A stretch of 64,000 bases of DNA from positions 558,001 through 622,000 of the forward strand of contig NZ_JAENJH010000002.1 in assembly GCF_016595675.1 (NCBI RefSeq). The letters run 5' to 3'. Position 1 is the first letter of the stretch, and each line of letters begins with the position of its first letter. Position numbers and translations under genes: made by a program. Origin of the DNA: Prauserella cavernicola. Its GTDB lineage: Bacteria; Actinomycetota; Actinomycetes; Mycobacteriales; Pseudonocardiaceae. Below, piece after piece: positions 51,449-60,093 of the stretch. The notes beneath the pieces are model-generated. The model was not told the DNA's origin and ran no database searches. It saw only the letters and a list, made by a program, of their open reading frames with translations.

Positions 51449-51817
51449 GTGCTTACCGCCAACGCTCGCCTGCGGCGGAGTGAGGAATTCCGTGCGGTCA
51501 TGCGCGGCGGCGTCCGAGCGGGGCGCCGCCGCCTTGTGCTGCACGCGCTCGCTGACTTCGGCGAGCACACCAAGGCGGGGTTGGTGGTGAGCAAGGCTGT
51601 GGGTAACTCGGTAGTGCGTCATCGCGTGAGCAGGCGCCTGAGGCACCTGCTCGCCTCCCGGCTCGGAACCTTGCCGGCCGGTAGCGCGTTGGTTGTTCGG
51701 GCATTACCCGCCGCCGCCACCGCGACCAGTGCGGAGCTCGGCTCGGATCTCGACGCGGCGCTGCGGCGGTTGAGCCTGTCGCCCTCCGCCCGCCAAGACA
51801 ATGGACCAGCGGTGTGA
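51449..51817 (+). CDS. rnpA: Ribonuclease P protein component
   Basis: 122 residues from GTG 51449. The RNP signature is [20 protein letters not shown]; the N-terminus [20 protein letters not shown] is typical. It binds the RNase P RNA (not in this window) and aids 5' processing of tRNA precursors. It starts 24 bases after rpmH and overlaps yidD by 4 bases (GTGA). Confidence 0.95.
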   Translation: MLTANARLRRSEEFRAVMRGGVRAGRRRLVLHALADFGEHTKAGLVVSKAVGNSVVRHRVSRRLRHLLASRLGTLPAGSALVVRALPAAATATSAELGSDLDAALRRLSLSPSARQDNGPAV

Positions 51818-52146
51818 GTACAGAGCATGTGGCCGGCACTGAGACGGCCGAACCCGAAGGAGCCCCGGGGCCTGCGAGGCCGACGCCGGTGGCCTGGGTC
51901 CTGCTGCTCCCGATCAGGTTCTACCGCAAGGCCATCTCCCCTTACCTTCCCCCGATGTGCCGGTTCTACCCGAGCTGCAGCACGTACGCGGCCGAGGCGC
52001 TGACGCGGCACGGAGCCGCTCGCGGTTCCTACCTCGCGATCCGCCGGCTGTTGCGATGCGGTCCGTGGACCCCGCCTGGACGAGACCCCGTGCCGGAGCG
52101 GTTCACCTTCCGGCGCCAAAGCCCTGGTATGTCTACCGAGGAGTAG
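51814..52146 (+). CDS. yidD: YidD, membrane protein insertion efficiency factor
   Basis: 110 residues. Core motif [34 protein letters not shown] with the conserved Cys pair (MCRFYPSCS) and [11 protein letters not shown] near the end. A small membrane-associated helper of YidC. The N-terminal 25 residues are disordered. GTGA overlap with rnpA; yidC begins 4 bases after its stop. Confidence 0.95.
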   Translation: MSTEHVAGTETAEPEGAPGPARPTPVAWVLLLPIRFYRKAISPYLPPMCRFYPSCSTYAAEALTRHGAARGSYLAIRRLLRCGPWTPPGRDPVPERFTFRRQSPGMSTEE

Positions 52147-52150
52147 CTCA

Positions 52151-53233
52151 GTGCTCGACTTTATCTACTACCCTGTGTCGTTCATCTTGTGGTGTTGGCA
52201 CAAGGTGTTCGGCTTCGTCTTCGGCGATGACAACGCGATTTCCTGGGTCCTCGGCATCGTGTTCCTGACCTTCACGGTCCGCGGCATCATGTTCAAGCCG
52301 TTCGTGAACCAGGTCCGGTCGATGAAGAAGATGCAGGACTTCGCGCCCGAGCTCAAGAAGATCCAGAAGAAGTACGCGAACGACCGGCAGCGCCAGGCCG
52401 CGGAGATGCAGAAGCTCCAGCGCGAGCACGGGGTGAACCCCCTCGGTAGCTGTCTACCGATGCTGCTGCAGATCCCGGTCTTCATCGGCCTCAACCACGT
52501 GCTCCGGATGTTCGCTCCGGGCAAGGAGAGCAACTACTTCTTCGACGCCGAGGGCGTGCGCTCCTACGTCGACGCGAAGCTTTTCGGCGTCAACCTCGGT
52601 GACGCGATCAACCACGTCAGTGCTCTCGGCGGTGGCGCCGCCGCTGCCGAGCCCGGCTGGAACTGGGGAGTGGCGCCTGTCGCTGTACCGCTGATGATCG
52701 TCGCCAGCGTCGCGACCCACTTCACCGCTCGCCACTCGGTGGCCCGCCAGAACCCGGCCTCGGCCACCGCGCAGACCGCGGTGATGAACCGCCTGACGCT
52801 GTGGATCTTCCCGGCCGGTGTGCTGATCTTCGGTGCGTTCTTCCCGATCGGTCTGCTGATCTACTGGCTCGCCAACAACTGCTGGACCCTGATGCAGCAG
52901 CGACTCGTCTACACCCGGATCGACAAGGAAGAAGAGGCCAAGAAGGCCGAGGCCAAGGAGAAGCGCAGCAGCCTTGGCCCGAAGCCCGGTCAGAAACCCC
53001 AGGTCGGTCAGAAGCCCAAGCCCGCCGAGCCGAAGAAGTCGGCGACCCCCGAGTCGGACGACGACACGGCCTCCGCGGACACGGCTCCCAAGAACGGCAC
53101 CCCCAAGAACGGCAAGTCCCAGAAGAGCGGCAACCCGAGCAGCGTCAAGGGCGGAGCCTGGGCCAAGAACGGCGGCGCCAAGCAGCGGCCGGCCAACCAA
53201 GGCAAGAAGACCCAAGGCCGCAAGCGGCGCTGA
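52151..53233 (+). CDS. yidC: YidC/Oxa1 membrane protein insertase
   Basis: 360 residues from a GTG. Membrane core of the YidC2-like, actinobacterial type without the large periplasmic domain: NAISWVLGIVFLTFTVRGIMFKPFV with the conserved hydrophilic-groove Arg, a coiled cytoplasmic hairpin (KKIQKKYANDRQRQAAEMQKLQREHG), NPLGSCLPMLLQIPVFIGLN, and ANNCWTLMQQ. The C-terminal 100 residues are Lys/Pro/Gly-rich and probably bind the ribosome. Confidence 0.95.
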   Translation: MLDFIYYPVSFILWCWHKVFGFVFGDDNAISWVLGIVFLTFTVRGIMFKPFVNQVRSMKKMQDFAPELKKIQKKYANDRQRQAAEMQKLQREHGVNPLGSCLPMLLQIPVFIGLNHVLRMFAPGKESNYFFDAEGVRSYVDAKLFGVNLGDAINHVSALGGGAAAAEPGWNWGVAPVAVPLMIVASVATHFTARHSVARQNPASATAQTAVMNRLTLWIFPAGVLIFGAFFPIGLLIYWLANNCWTLMQQRLVYTRIDKEEEAKKAEAKEKRSSLGPKPGQKPQVGQKPKPAEPKKSATPESDDDTASADTAPKNGTPKNGKSQKSGNPSSVKGGAWAKNGGAKQRPANQGKKTQGRKRR

Positions 53234-53263
53234 CGCCTCCAGGGACTGGAGAGGAGACAAGAC

Positions 53264-53824
53264 ATGTCGGAGACAGCCGAGGTTGTCGGCACCGAACAGG
53301 ACGAGGTCGAGAACCAGGCGACCGAGGAAGCCGCCGAGGACACGGACGCGGGCAACGAGGACGACCTGCTCGTCCAGGAGGGCGACATCGCGGGTGACTA
53401 CCTCGAGCGCCTGCTGGACATCCTCGACTTCGACGGCGACATCGACCTCGATGTCGAGGCCGGCCGCGCGATCGTGAGCATCGACGGCGGCGAGGACCTG
53501 GACAAGCTCGTGGGTCCGCGCGGTAGCGCACTCGAGGCGCTGCAGGAGCTGACCCGGCTCGCGGTGCAGCAGGAGACCGGTAGCCGGAGCCGTCTGATGC
53601 TCGACGTCGCGGGCTGGCGTGCGGGCCGTCGCGAGGAGCTTCGCGAGCTCGGCCGCTCCACCGCCGAGTCGGTGGTGTCCTCCGGTGAGCGGGTTCGGCT
53701 TCAGCCGATGAGCCCGTTCGAGCGCAAGGTCGTGCACGACGCGGTCGCCACCGTCGACGGCGTGACGAGCGAGAGTGAGGGTGAGGAGCCGAAGCGACGC
53801 GTCGTCGTGCTCCCCTCCTCGTAG
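53264..53824 (+). CDS. jag: Jag/KhpB, KH-R3H RNA-binding protein
   Basis: 186 residues. After an acidic N-terminal 45 residues comes a KH domain (YLERLLDILDFDGDIDLDVEAGRAIVSIDGGEDLDKLVGPRGSALEALQELTRL outline; the GxxG loop is GPRG) and a C-terminal R3H domain (RLQPMSPFERKVVHDAVATVDGVTSESEGEEPKRRVVV outline). It partners with KhpA in small-RNA and cell-envelope control in Gram-positives. Ribosome site GGAGAGGAG; strong terminator downstream. Confidence 0.93.
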   Translation: MSETAEVVGTEQDEVENQATEEAAEDTDAGNEDDLLVQEGDIAGDYLERLLDILDFDGDIDLDVEAGRAIVSIDGGEDLDKLVGPRGSALEALQELTRLAVQQETGSRSRLMLDVAGWRAGRREELRELGRSTAESVVSSGERVRLQPMSPFERKVVHDAVATVDGVTSESEGEEPKRRVVVLPSS

Positions 53825-53837
53825 TAGCAAGCAGCGA

Positions 53838-53873
53838 AGCGGCCCGCCGGTGATCCGGCGGGCCGCTTTTTTT
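53838..53873 (+). terminator. Rho-independent terminator after jag
   Basis: A 13-bp perfect stem (AGCGGCCCGCCGG / CCGGCGGGCCGCT) with loop TGAT, followed by a run of seven T. The clearest intrinsic terminator in the window. Confidence 0.93.
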
Positions 53874-53879
53874 GTCCCC

Positions 53880-53893
53880 GTTTCACGTGAAAC
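53880..53893. promoter_or_regulatory. parS: parS site 1
   Basis: GTTTCACGTGAAAC, the perfect 14-bp ParB-binding palindrome, in the jag-rsmG gap. A consensus DnaA box TTGTCCACA follows at 53913-53921. Confidence 0.92.
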
Positions 53894-53977
53894 TGGGATC
53901 GGGTCAGTGCACTTGTCCACATCTTCGGACTGTCGTGTCGATTCCCGGAGTACATCAGGGACAATCAAACGCGGCCG

Positions 53978-53991
53978 GTTTCACGTGAAAC
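53978..53991. promoter_or_regulatory. parS: parS site 2
   Basis: A second perfect GTTTCACGTGAAAC, 98 bases from the first and 24 bases before the rsmG start codon. Confidence 0.92.
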
Positions 53992-54014
53992 GGCATCCCG
54001 TGAGGAGTGAGTCT

Positions 54015-54719
54015 GTGGGTTTGGACGGGATGGAGTCCACCACCCCGGCAGCAGCGGCTGCGGTGTTCGGCGATCAGGTGAAGCGAGCAGAGCGGTTCGT
54101 CGAGTTGTTGACCCAGCACGGTGTCGAGCGAGGCCTGATCGGTCCACGCGAGGTCGACCGCCTCTGGGATCGGCACGTGCTGAACTCCGCTGTCATCGGC
54201 GAGTACATCCCCCACGGTGCTCGAGTTGTCGATGTCGGATCGGGCGCGGGCCTTCCCGGTGTCCCGCTCGCGATCGCACGACCCGATCTCGATATCGTTC
54301 TACTGGAGCCGATGGCACGCCGCGTCGACTGGCTGTCAGAGGTTGCGGAGACCTTGGAGATCCACCTGGAGGTCGTGCGCGGTCGCGCCGAAGAGAAGTC
54401 GATCCGGGAGCACCTCGGCCTCGCCGACGTAGTGACCGCTCGAGCTGTGGCTCCCCTGGCGAGACTCGCGACGTGGTGCCTTCCGCTGGTGCGTACGTCG
54501 GGCTCGCTCGTCGCACTCAAGGGAGCGAGCGCCGCCGAGGAGATCGACCGCGACCGGGTCGCACTGCGAAAGGCAGGCGGCGGGGAGCCGAAGCTGGCGG
54601 AATGCGGTGCCGGTGTGCTGGAAACGCCGACGACCGTGGTTGTGATCGAACGTGTGGAGCGTCCGAAGCCGGAGCGATCGCGGCGGCGCGCTGGGGCACG
54701 TTCGAGAGGAAAGGATTAG
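54015..54719 (+). CDS. rsmG: RsmG (GidB), 16S rRNA m7G527 methyltransferase
   Basis: 234 residues from GTG 54015 (GAGGAG upstream; ATG 54030 in frame is the alternative). SAM-binding motif VVDVGSGAGLPGVPLAIARPDL, then LLEPMARRVDWLSEVAETL and VTARAVAPLARLATWCLPLVR. It methylates G527 in the 530 loop; loss gives low-level streptomycin resistance (family knowledge). The first gene after the parS pair, followed by a parS-like site and parA. Confidence 0.95.
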   Translation: MGLDGMESTTPAAAAAVFGDQVKRAERFVELLTQHGVERGLIGPREVDRLWDRHVLNSAVIGEYIPHGARVVDVGSGAGLPGVPLAIARPDLDIVLLEPMARRVDWLSEVAETLEIHLEVVRGRAEEKSIREHLGLADVVTARAVAPLARLATWCLPLVRTSGSLVALKGASAAEEIDRDRVALRKAGGGEPKLAECGAGVLETPTTVVVIERVERPKPERSRRRAGARSRGKD

Positions 54720-54753
54720 CCGAGCGAATGACGATCAGTACGGAGCGGCGAAT

Positions 54754-54767
54754 GTTCCACGTGAAAC
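54754..54767. promoter_or_regulatory. parS: parS-like site 3
   Basis: GTTCCACGTGAAAC, one base from the perfect palindrome, 44 bases before the parA start. Confidence 0.8.
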
Positions 54768-54810
54768 GGTGCACCGGCGAGCGCGTAAGCCTCGAGAGGG
54801 GTGGCGTCCG

Positions 54811-55725
54811 GTGAACCCTCCCCCCGAGGCGAGCGCGGGCACCGGCACCGGCTGGACTCCCATTGCCGAAGAGGCCGAGCGCGCTGCGCGGGTGCTGCAC
54901 CCGGACGCAGACTTCATGCCGCGGCCCACCAAGCGGCGAGTACTCACCGTGGCCAACCAGAAGGGTGGCGTCGGCAAGACCACCAGCACGGTGAATCTGG
55001 CTGCGGGGCTGGCTCTGCACGGCGTCAGGACGCTGGTCATCGATCTCGACCCCCAGGGCAACGCCAGCACCGCGCTCGACGTGGACCACCGATCCGGCAC
55101 GCCGTCCATCTACGAGATGCTCATCGGTGAGGTGTCGCTGGCCGAGGCAGCGCAGGTGAGTTCCCAGTCCCCCAACCTGTTCTGCGTTCCGGCGACCATC
55201 GACCTTGCCGGCGCCGAGATCGAGCTCGTCTCGATGGCGTCCAGGGAGTCGCGACTCAAGGAAGCCCTCACCTCTGAGGCGCTGGACGAACTCGGTATCG
55301 ACTACGTCTTCGTCGACTGCCCGCCCTCGCTCGGGCTGCTCACGGTGAACGCGTTGAGCGCGGCACACGAGGTGCTCATCCCGATCCAGTGCGAGTACTA
55401 CGCGCTCGAGGGTCTGGGACAGCTCCTCAGCAACATCGAGCTCGTGCAGCAGCACCTCAACCCCGCGTTGCAGGTGTCGACCATTCTGCTGACCATGTAC
55501 GACGGCCGCACCAAGCTGGCCGACCAGGTCACGCAGGAGGTCCGCAACCACTTCGGGGACGTCGTTCTGAAGACGATCATCCCGCGCAGCGTGAAGGTCT
55601 CCGAGGCGCCCGGCTACGGGCAGACGATCCTCGCGTACGACCCCGGTTCCCGGGGTGCGATGAGCTATCTGGATGCCGCACGGGAAGTCGCCGAGCGCGG
55701 AGTGCTGAGTAGGGAGCAGAGATGA
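54811..55725 (+). CDS. parA: ParA/Soj chromosome partitioning ATPase
   Basis: 304 residues from GTG 54811 (GAGAGGGG upstream). Deviant Walker A KGGVGKTT at residues 51-58 with the signature Lys, Walker A' [12 protein letters not shown], and Walker [14 protein letters not shown]. The N-terminal 40 residues are an unstructured extension usual in actinomycetes. Its ATP-dependent DNA binding moves ParB-bound origins. Overlaps parB by ATGA. The frame reaches further upstream, across parS-like site 3, but without a start signal. Confidence 0.95.
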   Translation: MNPPPEASAGTGTGWTPIAEEAERAARVLHPDADFMPRPTKRRVLTVANQKGGVGKTTSTVNLAAGLALHGVRTLVIDLDPQGNASTALDVDHRSGTPSIYEMLIGEVSLAEAAQVSSQSPNLFCVPATIDLAGAEIELVSMASRESRLKEALTSEALDELGIDYVFVDCPPSLGLLTVNALSAAHEVLIPIQCEYYALEGLGQLLSNIELVQQHLNPALQVSTILLTMYDGRTKLADQVTQEVRNHFGDVVLKTIIPRSVKVSEAPGYGQTILAYDPGSRGAMSYLDAAREVAERGVLSREQR

Positions 55726-56735
55726 GCGAGCGCAGGGGTGGTCTTGGCCGGGGTCTCGCGGCCCTGATTCCGACCGGGCCGGTGAGCTCGGAAGGTACAG
55801 CGACCGTCGAGGTGCGCCCGGAGCCGAGCGCGAAGGAAGGCGACAAGGGCTGGTTCGCGGCGAACGGTTCCGTCACGACGGCCGGTGGTGAGGTCGCCGG
55901 GGCGGTCTACCGTGAGGTGCCGCTCGAGGCGATCAAGGCCAACCCGAAGCAGCCGCGGCAGGTCTTCGACGAGGAGGCGCTCTCCGAGCTGGAGCACTCC
56001 ATCCGCGAGTTCGGCCTCATGCAGCCGATCGTCGTGCGGCAGCTGCCCGATGACGAGTTCGAGCTCGTCATGGGTGAGCGCCGGCTCCGCGCCTCTCAGC
56101 AGGCCGGGCTGGAAGCCATCCCGGCGATTGTGCGGCAGACCGCCGACGAGGCGATGCTGCGTGACGCCCTGCTGGAGAACATTCACCGCGTCCAGCTCAA
56201 CCCGCTGGAAGAGGCGGCGGCGTACCAGCAGCTGCTCGACGAGTTCGAGGTGACGCACGAGGAGCTCGGCTCGCGGATCGGCCGCAGCCGTCCGGTCATC
56301 ACGAACACGATCCGGCTGCTGCGGCTCCCCCTCCCCGTGCAGCGGCGGGTGGCGGCCGGCGTGCTGTCGGCCGGTCACGCTCGGGCGCTGCTGTCGCTCG
56401 ACGATCCGGACGGTCAGGAGGAGCTGGCCGCGCGCATTGTCGCTGAGGGGCTGTCGGTGAGGGCGACCGAGGAGGCCGTGACCCTCTCGAAGGGTGCGGC
56501 CAAGAAAAAGGAGAAGCCCCCCGCTCGGAAGCCGATGCAGGCGCCGGGACTCCAGGATCTCGCCGAGCGGTTGTCGGACCGGTTCGACACTCGCGTGAAG
56601 GTGGACCTCGGCCGGCGCAAGGGTCGGATCGTGGTCGAGTTCGGCTCGGTCGACGATCTCGAGCGCATCGTGGCGCTCATGAACACGAATCAGGCAAATC
56701 AGACAAACGGGGCACGTGAAACCGACATCCCGTGA
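55722..56735 (+). CDS. parB: ParB/Spo0J, CTPase and centromere-binding protein
   Basis: 337 residues. N-terminal ParA-interacting peptide [17 protein letters not shown]-binding boxes [21 protein letters not shown] and [19 protein letters not shown] ([24 protein letters not shown]) and a C-terminal dimerisation segment ([21 protein letters not shown]). It loads at parS and spreads, organising the origin region. The final codons contain a degenerate half parS (GCACGTGAAACC). Confidence 0.96.
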   Translation: MSERRGGLGRGLAALIPTGPVSSEGTATVEVRPEPSAKEGDKGWFAANGSVTTAGGEVAGAVYREVPLEAIKANPKQPRQVFDEEALSELEHSIREFGLMQPIVVRQLPDDEFELVMGERRLRASQQAGLEAIPAIVRQTADEAMLRDALLENIHRVQLNPLEEAAAYQQLLDEFEVTHEELGSRIGRSRPVITNTIRLLRLPLPVQRRVAAGVLSAGHARALLSLDDPDGQEELAARIVAEGLSVRATEEAVTLSKGAAKKKEKPPARKPMQAPGLQDLAERLSDRFDTRVKVDLGRRKGRIVVEFGSVDDLERIVALMNTNQANQTNGARETDIP

Positions 56736-56769
56736 CACCAGGTCATTTCGTCACGGTGATGATTTGCTG

Positions 56770-57720
56770 TCAGCTCCCTCGCTGAACCGCGCGGGACACG
56801 AGGTCGGAAAAAACCGCCCCGAGTGAGGTGCCGGCGGCCTCCATCGCCATCGGAACGGTGGAGGTCTCGGTAAGCCCGGGCGAGAGGTTCACTTCGAGGA
56901 AGTAGACCGTGCCGTCGGCGGCGACAACCGCATCGGTCCGGGAGATGTCCCGGAGCCCGAGCAGCCGGTGGGCGCCGACGGCGAGTTCACGGACGGCCTT
57001 CTCGGCCTCGGGCGTGAGCCGCGCGGGGCAGAAGAAGTCGGTGAGCCCCGCGGTGTAGCGAGCGGTGTAGTCGTACACCCCGCTCTCCGGAACGATCTCC
57101 ACCGCGGGCAGCGCCTCCGGGCCGCCGTCGCGCTCGATGACGGTGACCGCGACTTCGACGCCGTGGATGAACCGCTCGGCGAGCACGGTGTCGCCGTACG
57201 CGAAGCAGCCGACCATCGCGGCGGGCAGCTCGGCCGCGTCGCGCACGACCTGCGTTCCGAGCGCGGAGCCGCCCTGGTCCGGCTTGAGGATCAACGGCAG
57301 GCCGAGGCGCTGGACCATCGCGTCCAGCACCGCCTGGGCGCCGAGCTCGCGGAAGGTGCTGTGGGGCAGGACAACCCACTCTGGCGTCGAGAAACCGGCG
57401 CCGGCGACGAGCGCCTTGGCGATCGGCTTGTCGAAGGCACGGCGGCAGCCCTCCGAGTTGGTGCCGACGAACGGCACTCCCAGCATCTCCAGCACGGTCT
57501 GCACCGAGCCGTTCTCGCCCTCTCCCCCGTGCAGGGCCAGCAGCGCCGCATCGGGCCGCTCGTCGCGCAGCCGGGAGACGAGACCGCTGTCGGTGTCCCA
57601 CTCCTCCACCGACAGGCCCTGCTCACGCAGAGCGACCGACAGTCGGCGGCCAGAGCGCAACGAGACGTCCCGCTCGTGCGACAGACCGCCAGCGAGCACG
57701 GCAAAAGTAGGCTCGGCCAC
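56770..57720 (-). CDS. D-alanine-D-alanine ligase family ATP-grasp protein
   Basis: 316 residues from GTG 57720. ATP-grasp features: N-terminal VLAGGLSHERDVSLRSG, LLALHGGEGENGSVQ, VGTNSEGCRRAFDKPIAK, LILKPDQGGSALGTQVV and the metal site YFLEVNLSPGLTETSTVP. This matches Ddl in length and motif order, but the extended DALHGxxGEDG box reads LALHGGEGENG. A second Ddl-like gene elsewhere would normally be the housekeeping one, so the true substrate (D-Ala-D-Ala or another dipeptide) is open. Confidence 0.88.
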   Translation of the reverse strand: MAEPTFAVLAGGLSHERDVSLRSGRRLSVALREQGLSVEEWDTDSGLVSRLRDERPDAALLALHGGEGENGSVQTVLEMLGVPFVGTNSEGCRRAFDKPIAKALVAGAGFSTPEWVVLPHSTFRELGAQAVLDAMVQRLGLPLILKPDQGGSALGTQVVRDAAELPAAMVGCFAYGDTVLAERFIHGVEVAVTVIERDGGPEALPAVEIVPESGVYDYTARYTAGLTDFFCPARLTPEAEKAVRELAVGAHRLLGLRDISRTDAVVAADGTVYFLEVNLSPGLTETSTVPMAMEAAGTSLGAVFSDLVSRAVQRGS

Positions 57721-57757
57721 CCGGAAACTCCTCAGTTGATCAAGTGAAAAAGTGTGC

Positions 57758-59089
57758 TCAGGCCGTGTCCGGGCCGGGGAACTGCGGGCCCGACACGGCG
57801 CGCGTGGTGACGCTACCGAAGGTGCGCACCAGTTCCATCTCGGACTCGAGCACGCCCGCGAGGCGCCGCACGCCCTCCCGGATCCGCTCCGGCGTCGGGT
57901 AGCAGTACGACAGGCGCATCTGCCTGCTGCCGAACCCGTCCGCGTAGAAGCCGGTGCCCGAGGCGTACGCCACGCGCGCGGTGACGGCCCGGGGCAGCAT
58001 CGCCTTGGTGTCGACGCCCTCGGGCACCGTCACCCACACGTAGAAGCCGCCGTCCGGCTGAGTCCACGTGCAACCGGCAGGCAGGTGCTGCTCCAGTGAG
58101 GAGAGCATCGCGTCGCGCCGTTCGCGGTAGTTCTCGCGGAAGGTCTTGATCTGGCCCTTCCAGTCGTGGGTCGAGAGGTAGCGCGACACCACCAGCTGGT
58201 TCAGCGTGGGCGGGCACAGCGTCGCCGACTCGGCGGCGAGCACGAGCTTCTCGCGCACGGCGTGGGGCGCGAGCACCCAGCCGACGCGCAGCCCGGAGGC
58301 GAAGGTCTTGGAGAACGAACCCAGGTACACCACGTTGTCCGGGTCCATCGACCGCAGCGCGGGGTAGGTCTGGCCGTCGAAGCCGAGCAGGCCGTAGGGG
58401 TTGTCCTCGACCACGAGGATGTCGTTCGACGCGCAGATCTCGAGGATCTCCGCGCGCCGCTCGACGGCGAGCGTCACGCCGGCGGGGTTGTGGAAGTTCG
58501 GGATCGTGTAGAGGAACTTGATGCGCTTGCCCTCACGCCTGGTCGCGTCGATCGCGGCGCGCAGCGTGTCGGGCACGAGGCCGTCGTCGTCCATCTCGAC
58601 GTGCACGACCTGGGCCTCGTACGCGGCGAACGAACCGAGCGCGCCCACGTAGGAGGGGCCCTCGGCGAGCACGACGTCACCCGGGTCGCAGAACAGGCGC
58701 GTGACCATGTCCAGGCCCATCTGGGAGCCCACCGTCACGACGATGTCATCGGGGTGGCCCGAGATGCCCTCCATGGCCATGACTTCACAGATCTGCTCCC
58801 GCAGCGCGGGCACGCCGTGTGCGGAGCCGTACTGCAGCGCGACCAGGCCCTCCTCGGCGATGAGCTCGGCCATCTGCCCGGACAGCGACTCCAGCGGGAG
58901 CGCGGCGAGGTTCGGCATGCCCCCGGCCAGGGAGACGACCTCGGGCCTGCTGGCCACCGCGAACAACGCTCGGATCTCCGATGCCGTCATGCCCGCGGTG
59001 CGCGCGGCGTAACGGTCGATGTGCGGATCGAGGTTGTGGCGGCCCGGCTCGGACCCCTGTCTGTGCTCCAGTGGCTGGGAGTCAGTCAT
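57758..59089 (-). CDS. PLP-dependent aminotransferase, class I/II (2-aminoadipate type)
   Basis: 443 residues from ATG 59089 (GGAAG upstream). Fold type I: substrate loop VVSLAGGMPNLAALPLESL, GSQMGLDMV, PNFHNPAGVTLAVERR, and the PLP Lys in YLGSFSKTFASGLRVGWVLAP. The SLAGGMP start and lack of a GntR domain fit the LysN/AroH-type (MocR-derived) aminotransferases that handle 2-aminoadipate, aromatic or branched amino acids. It is separated from the ATP-grasp gene by 37 bases, so the two may form a unit. Confidence 0.92.
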   Translation of the reverse strand: MTDSQPLEHRQGSEPGRHNLDPHIDRYAARTAGMTASEIRALFAVASRPEVVSLAGGMPNLAALPLESLSGQMAELIAEEGLVALQYGSAHGVPALREQICEVMAMEGISGHPDDIVVTVGSQMGLDMVTRLFCDPGDVVLAEGPSYVGALGSFAAYEAQVVHVEMDDDGLVPDTLRAAIDATRREGKRIKFLYTIPNFHNPAGVTLAVERRAEILEICASNDILVVEDNPYGLLGFDGQTYPALRSMDPDNVVYLGSFSKTFASGLRVGWVLAPHAVREKLVLAAESATLCPPTLNQLVVSRYLSTHDWKGQIKTFRENYRERRDAMLSSLEQHLPAGCTWTQPDGGFYVWVTVPEGVDTKAMLPRAVTARVAYASGTGFYADGFGSRQMRLSYCYPTPERIREGVRRLAGVLESEMELVRTFGSVTTRAVSGPQFPGPDTA

Positions 59090-59260
59090 GGCATGCTTCC
59101 GTCTGCTTCGAAAAGCGCTCGGCACTCGTACGTTCCACCTGCGGGTAGATCTCAACGAGTGTAACGTCAGCGAATTCGAGCACTCCCGGGTTTCTGGCCT
59201 GTGTCACACCGGCATATGCTTTGCTCGGCTTTCGACTGACGCACATCCCGGGGAGGTTTG

Positions 59261-59902
59261 GTGTCGCGACGCGTCGTGGGCGTCACGCTGGACAACCTGG
59301 AGCAGTTGCCGTTGCACTGCCGACGGTGCGTCTACTGGGAGCTGGCCCCGCACCTCAAGGAGCAGGCCGAGGAGTTCGGCGAGACCGAGGTCGAGAAGGA
59401 AGCCTGGGTCTCGGGCGTCCTGCTCGAGTGGGGCTCGTGCGGCCGGATCATCCACAGCGGCGACATGCCCGTCGGTTTCGTGCTGTACGCGCCGCCGAGC
59501 GCCGTCCCGAGGGCCAACGCCTTTCCCACATCGCCGCCCAGCCCGGACGCCGTGTTGCTCACGGCCTTCCACATTGCCCCTGAGTTCCGCGGAGGCGGCC
59601 TGGGACGCGTTCTCGTGCAGTCGGTGGCCAAGGACCTGACTCGACGCGGCGTACGGGCGATTGAGGCCTTCGGAGACGCCGACCCCGAGGCGGGCGCCGA
59701 CGACGAGCACGCGTGCGTGATCCCGGCGTCGTTCCTGCAGGGCGTCGGGTTCAAGACCGTGCGGCCGCACCCGCGCTGGCCGAGGCTGCGTCTCGAGCTG
59801 CGTTCGGCGATCTCCTGGAAGGAAGACGTCGAGGCCGCGCTGGAGAAGCTGCTGGGCCAGGTCTCCGTGACCACGGCGACGCCCAGCACCACCCGCGCCT
59901 GA
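59261..59902 (+). CDS. GNAT-like acetyltransferase conserved beside parB/cwlM
   Basis: 213 residues from GTG 59261 (GGGGAGG upstream). N-terminal Cys motif LPLHCRRCVYWEL, then a GNAT core VLLTAFHIAPEFRGGGLGRVLVQSVAKDLTRRGVRAIEAFGD outline, where RGGGLG is the acetyl-CoA loop, and CVIPASFLQGVGFKTVRPHPRWPRLRLEL. The counterpart of Rv3916c in the cwlM-parB interval. The acceptor substrate is unknown. It carries at least four Cys, two of them in a CRRC pair that could bind zinc. Confidence 0.85.
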   Translation: MSRRVVGVTLDNLEQLPLHCRRCVYWELAPHLKEQAEEFGETEVEKEAWVSGVLLEWGSCGRIIHSGDMPVGFVLYAPPSAVPRANAFPTSPPSPDAVLLTAFHIAPEFRGGGLGRVLVQSVAKDLTRRGVRAIEAFGDADPEAGADDEHACVIPASFLQGVGFKTVRPHPRWPRLRLELRSAISWKEDVEAALEKLLGQVSVTTATPSTTRA

Positions 59903-59903
59903 G

Positions 59904-60023
59904 TTATCCACAGATCTGTGCACAACTGACCTGGTTGTCCACACCGGGACACCGGTCAGGTGGATGCGTATGTTCTTCGCGGTTGCGCCGGGCGATGTGG
60001 ATCAATCGCCCTCTTTGTCCACA
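59904..60023. promoter_or_regulatory. Cluster of three consensus DnaA boxes outside oriC
   Basis: TTATCCACA 59904-59912, TTGTCCACA 59935-59943 and TTGTCCACA 60015-60023, all exact and in one direction, plus TGTGGATCA at 59997. They fill the gap between two convergent genes, about 10 kb from oriC. Confidence 0.65.
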
Positions 60024-60037
60024 CCTTGGGGACCCAC

Positions 60038-60073
60038 CCTTGCCGTGATCGCCGACGGCGGATCACGGCAAGG
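60038..60073. terminator. Hairpin terminator between convergent genes
   Basis: CCTTGCCGTGATC pairs perfectly with GATCACGGCAAGG; the 10-base interior GCCGACGGCG can extend the stem. It lies 21 bases after the cwlM stop on the minus strand. Confidence 0.82.
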
Positions 60074-60093
60074 GGTTCTACCAGGTGGGTGAG

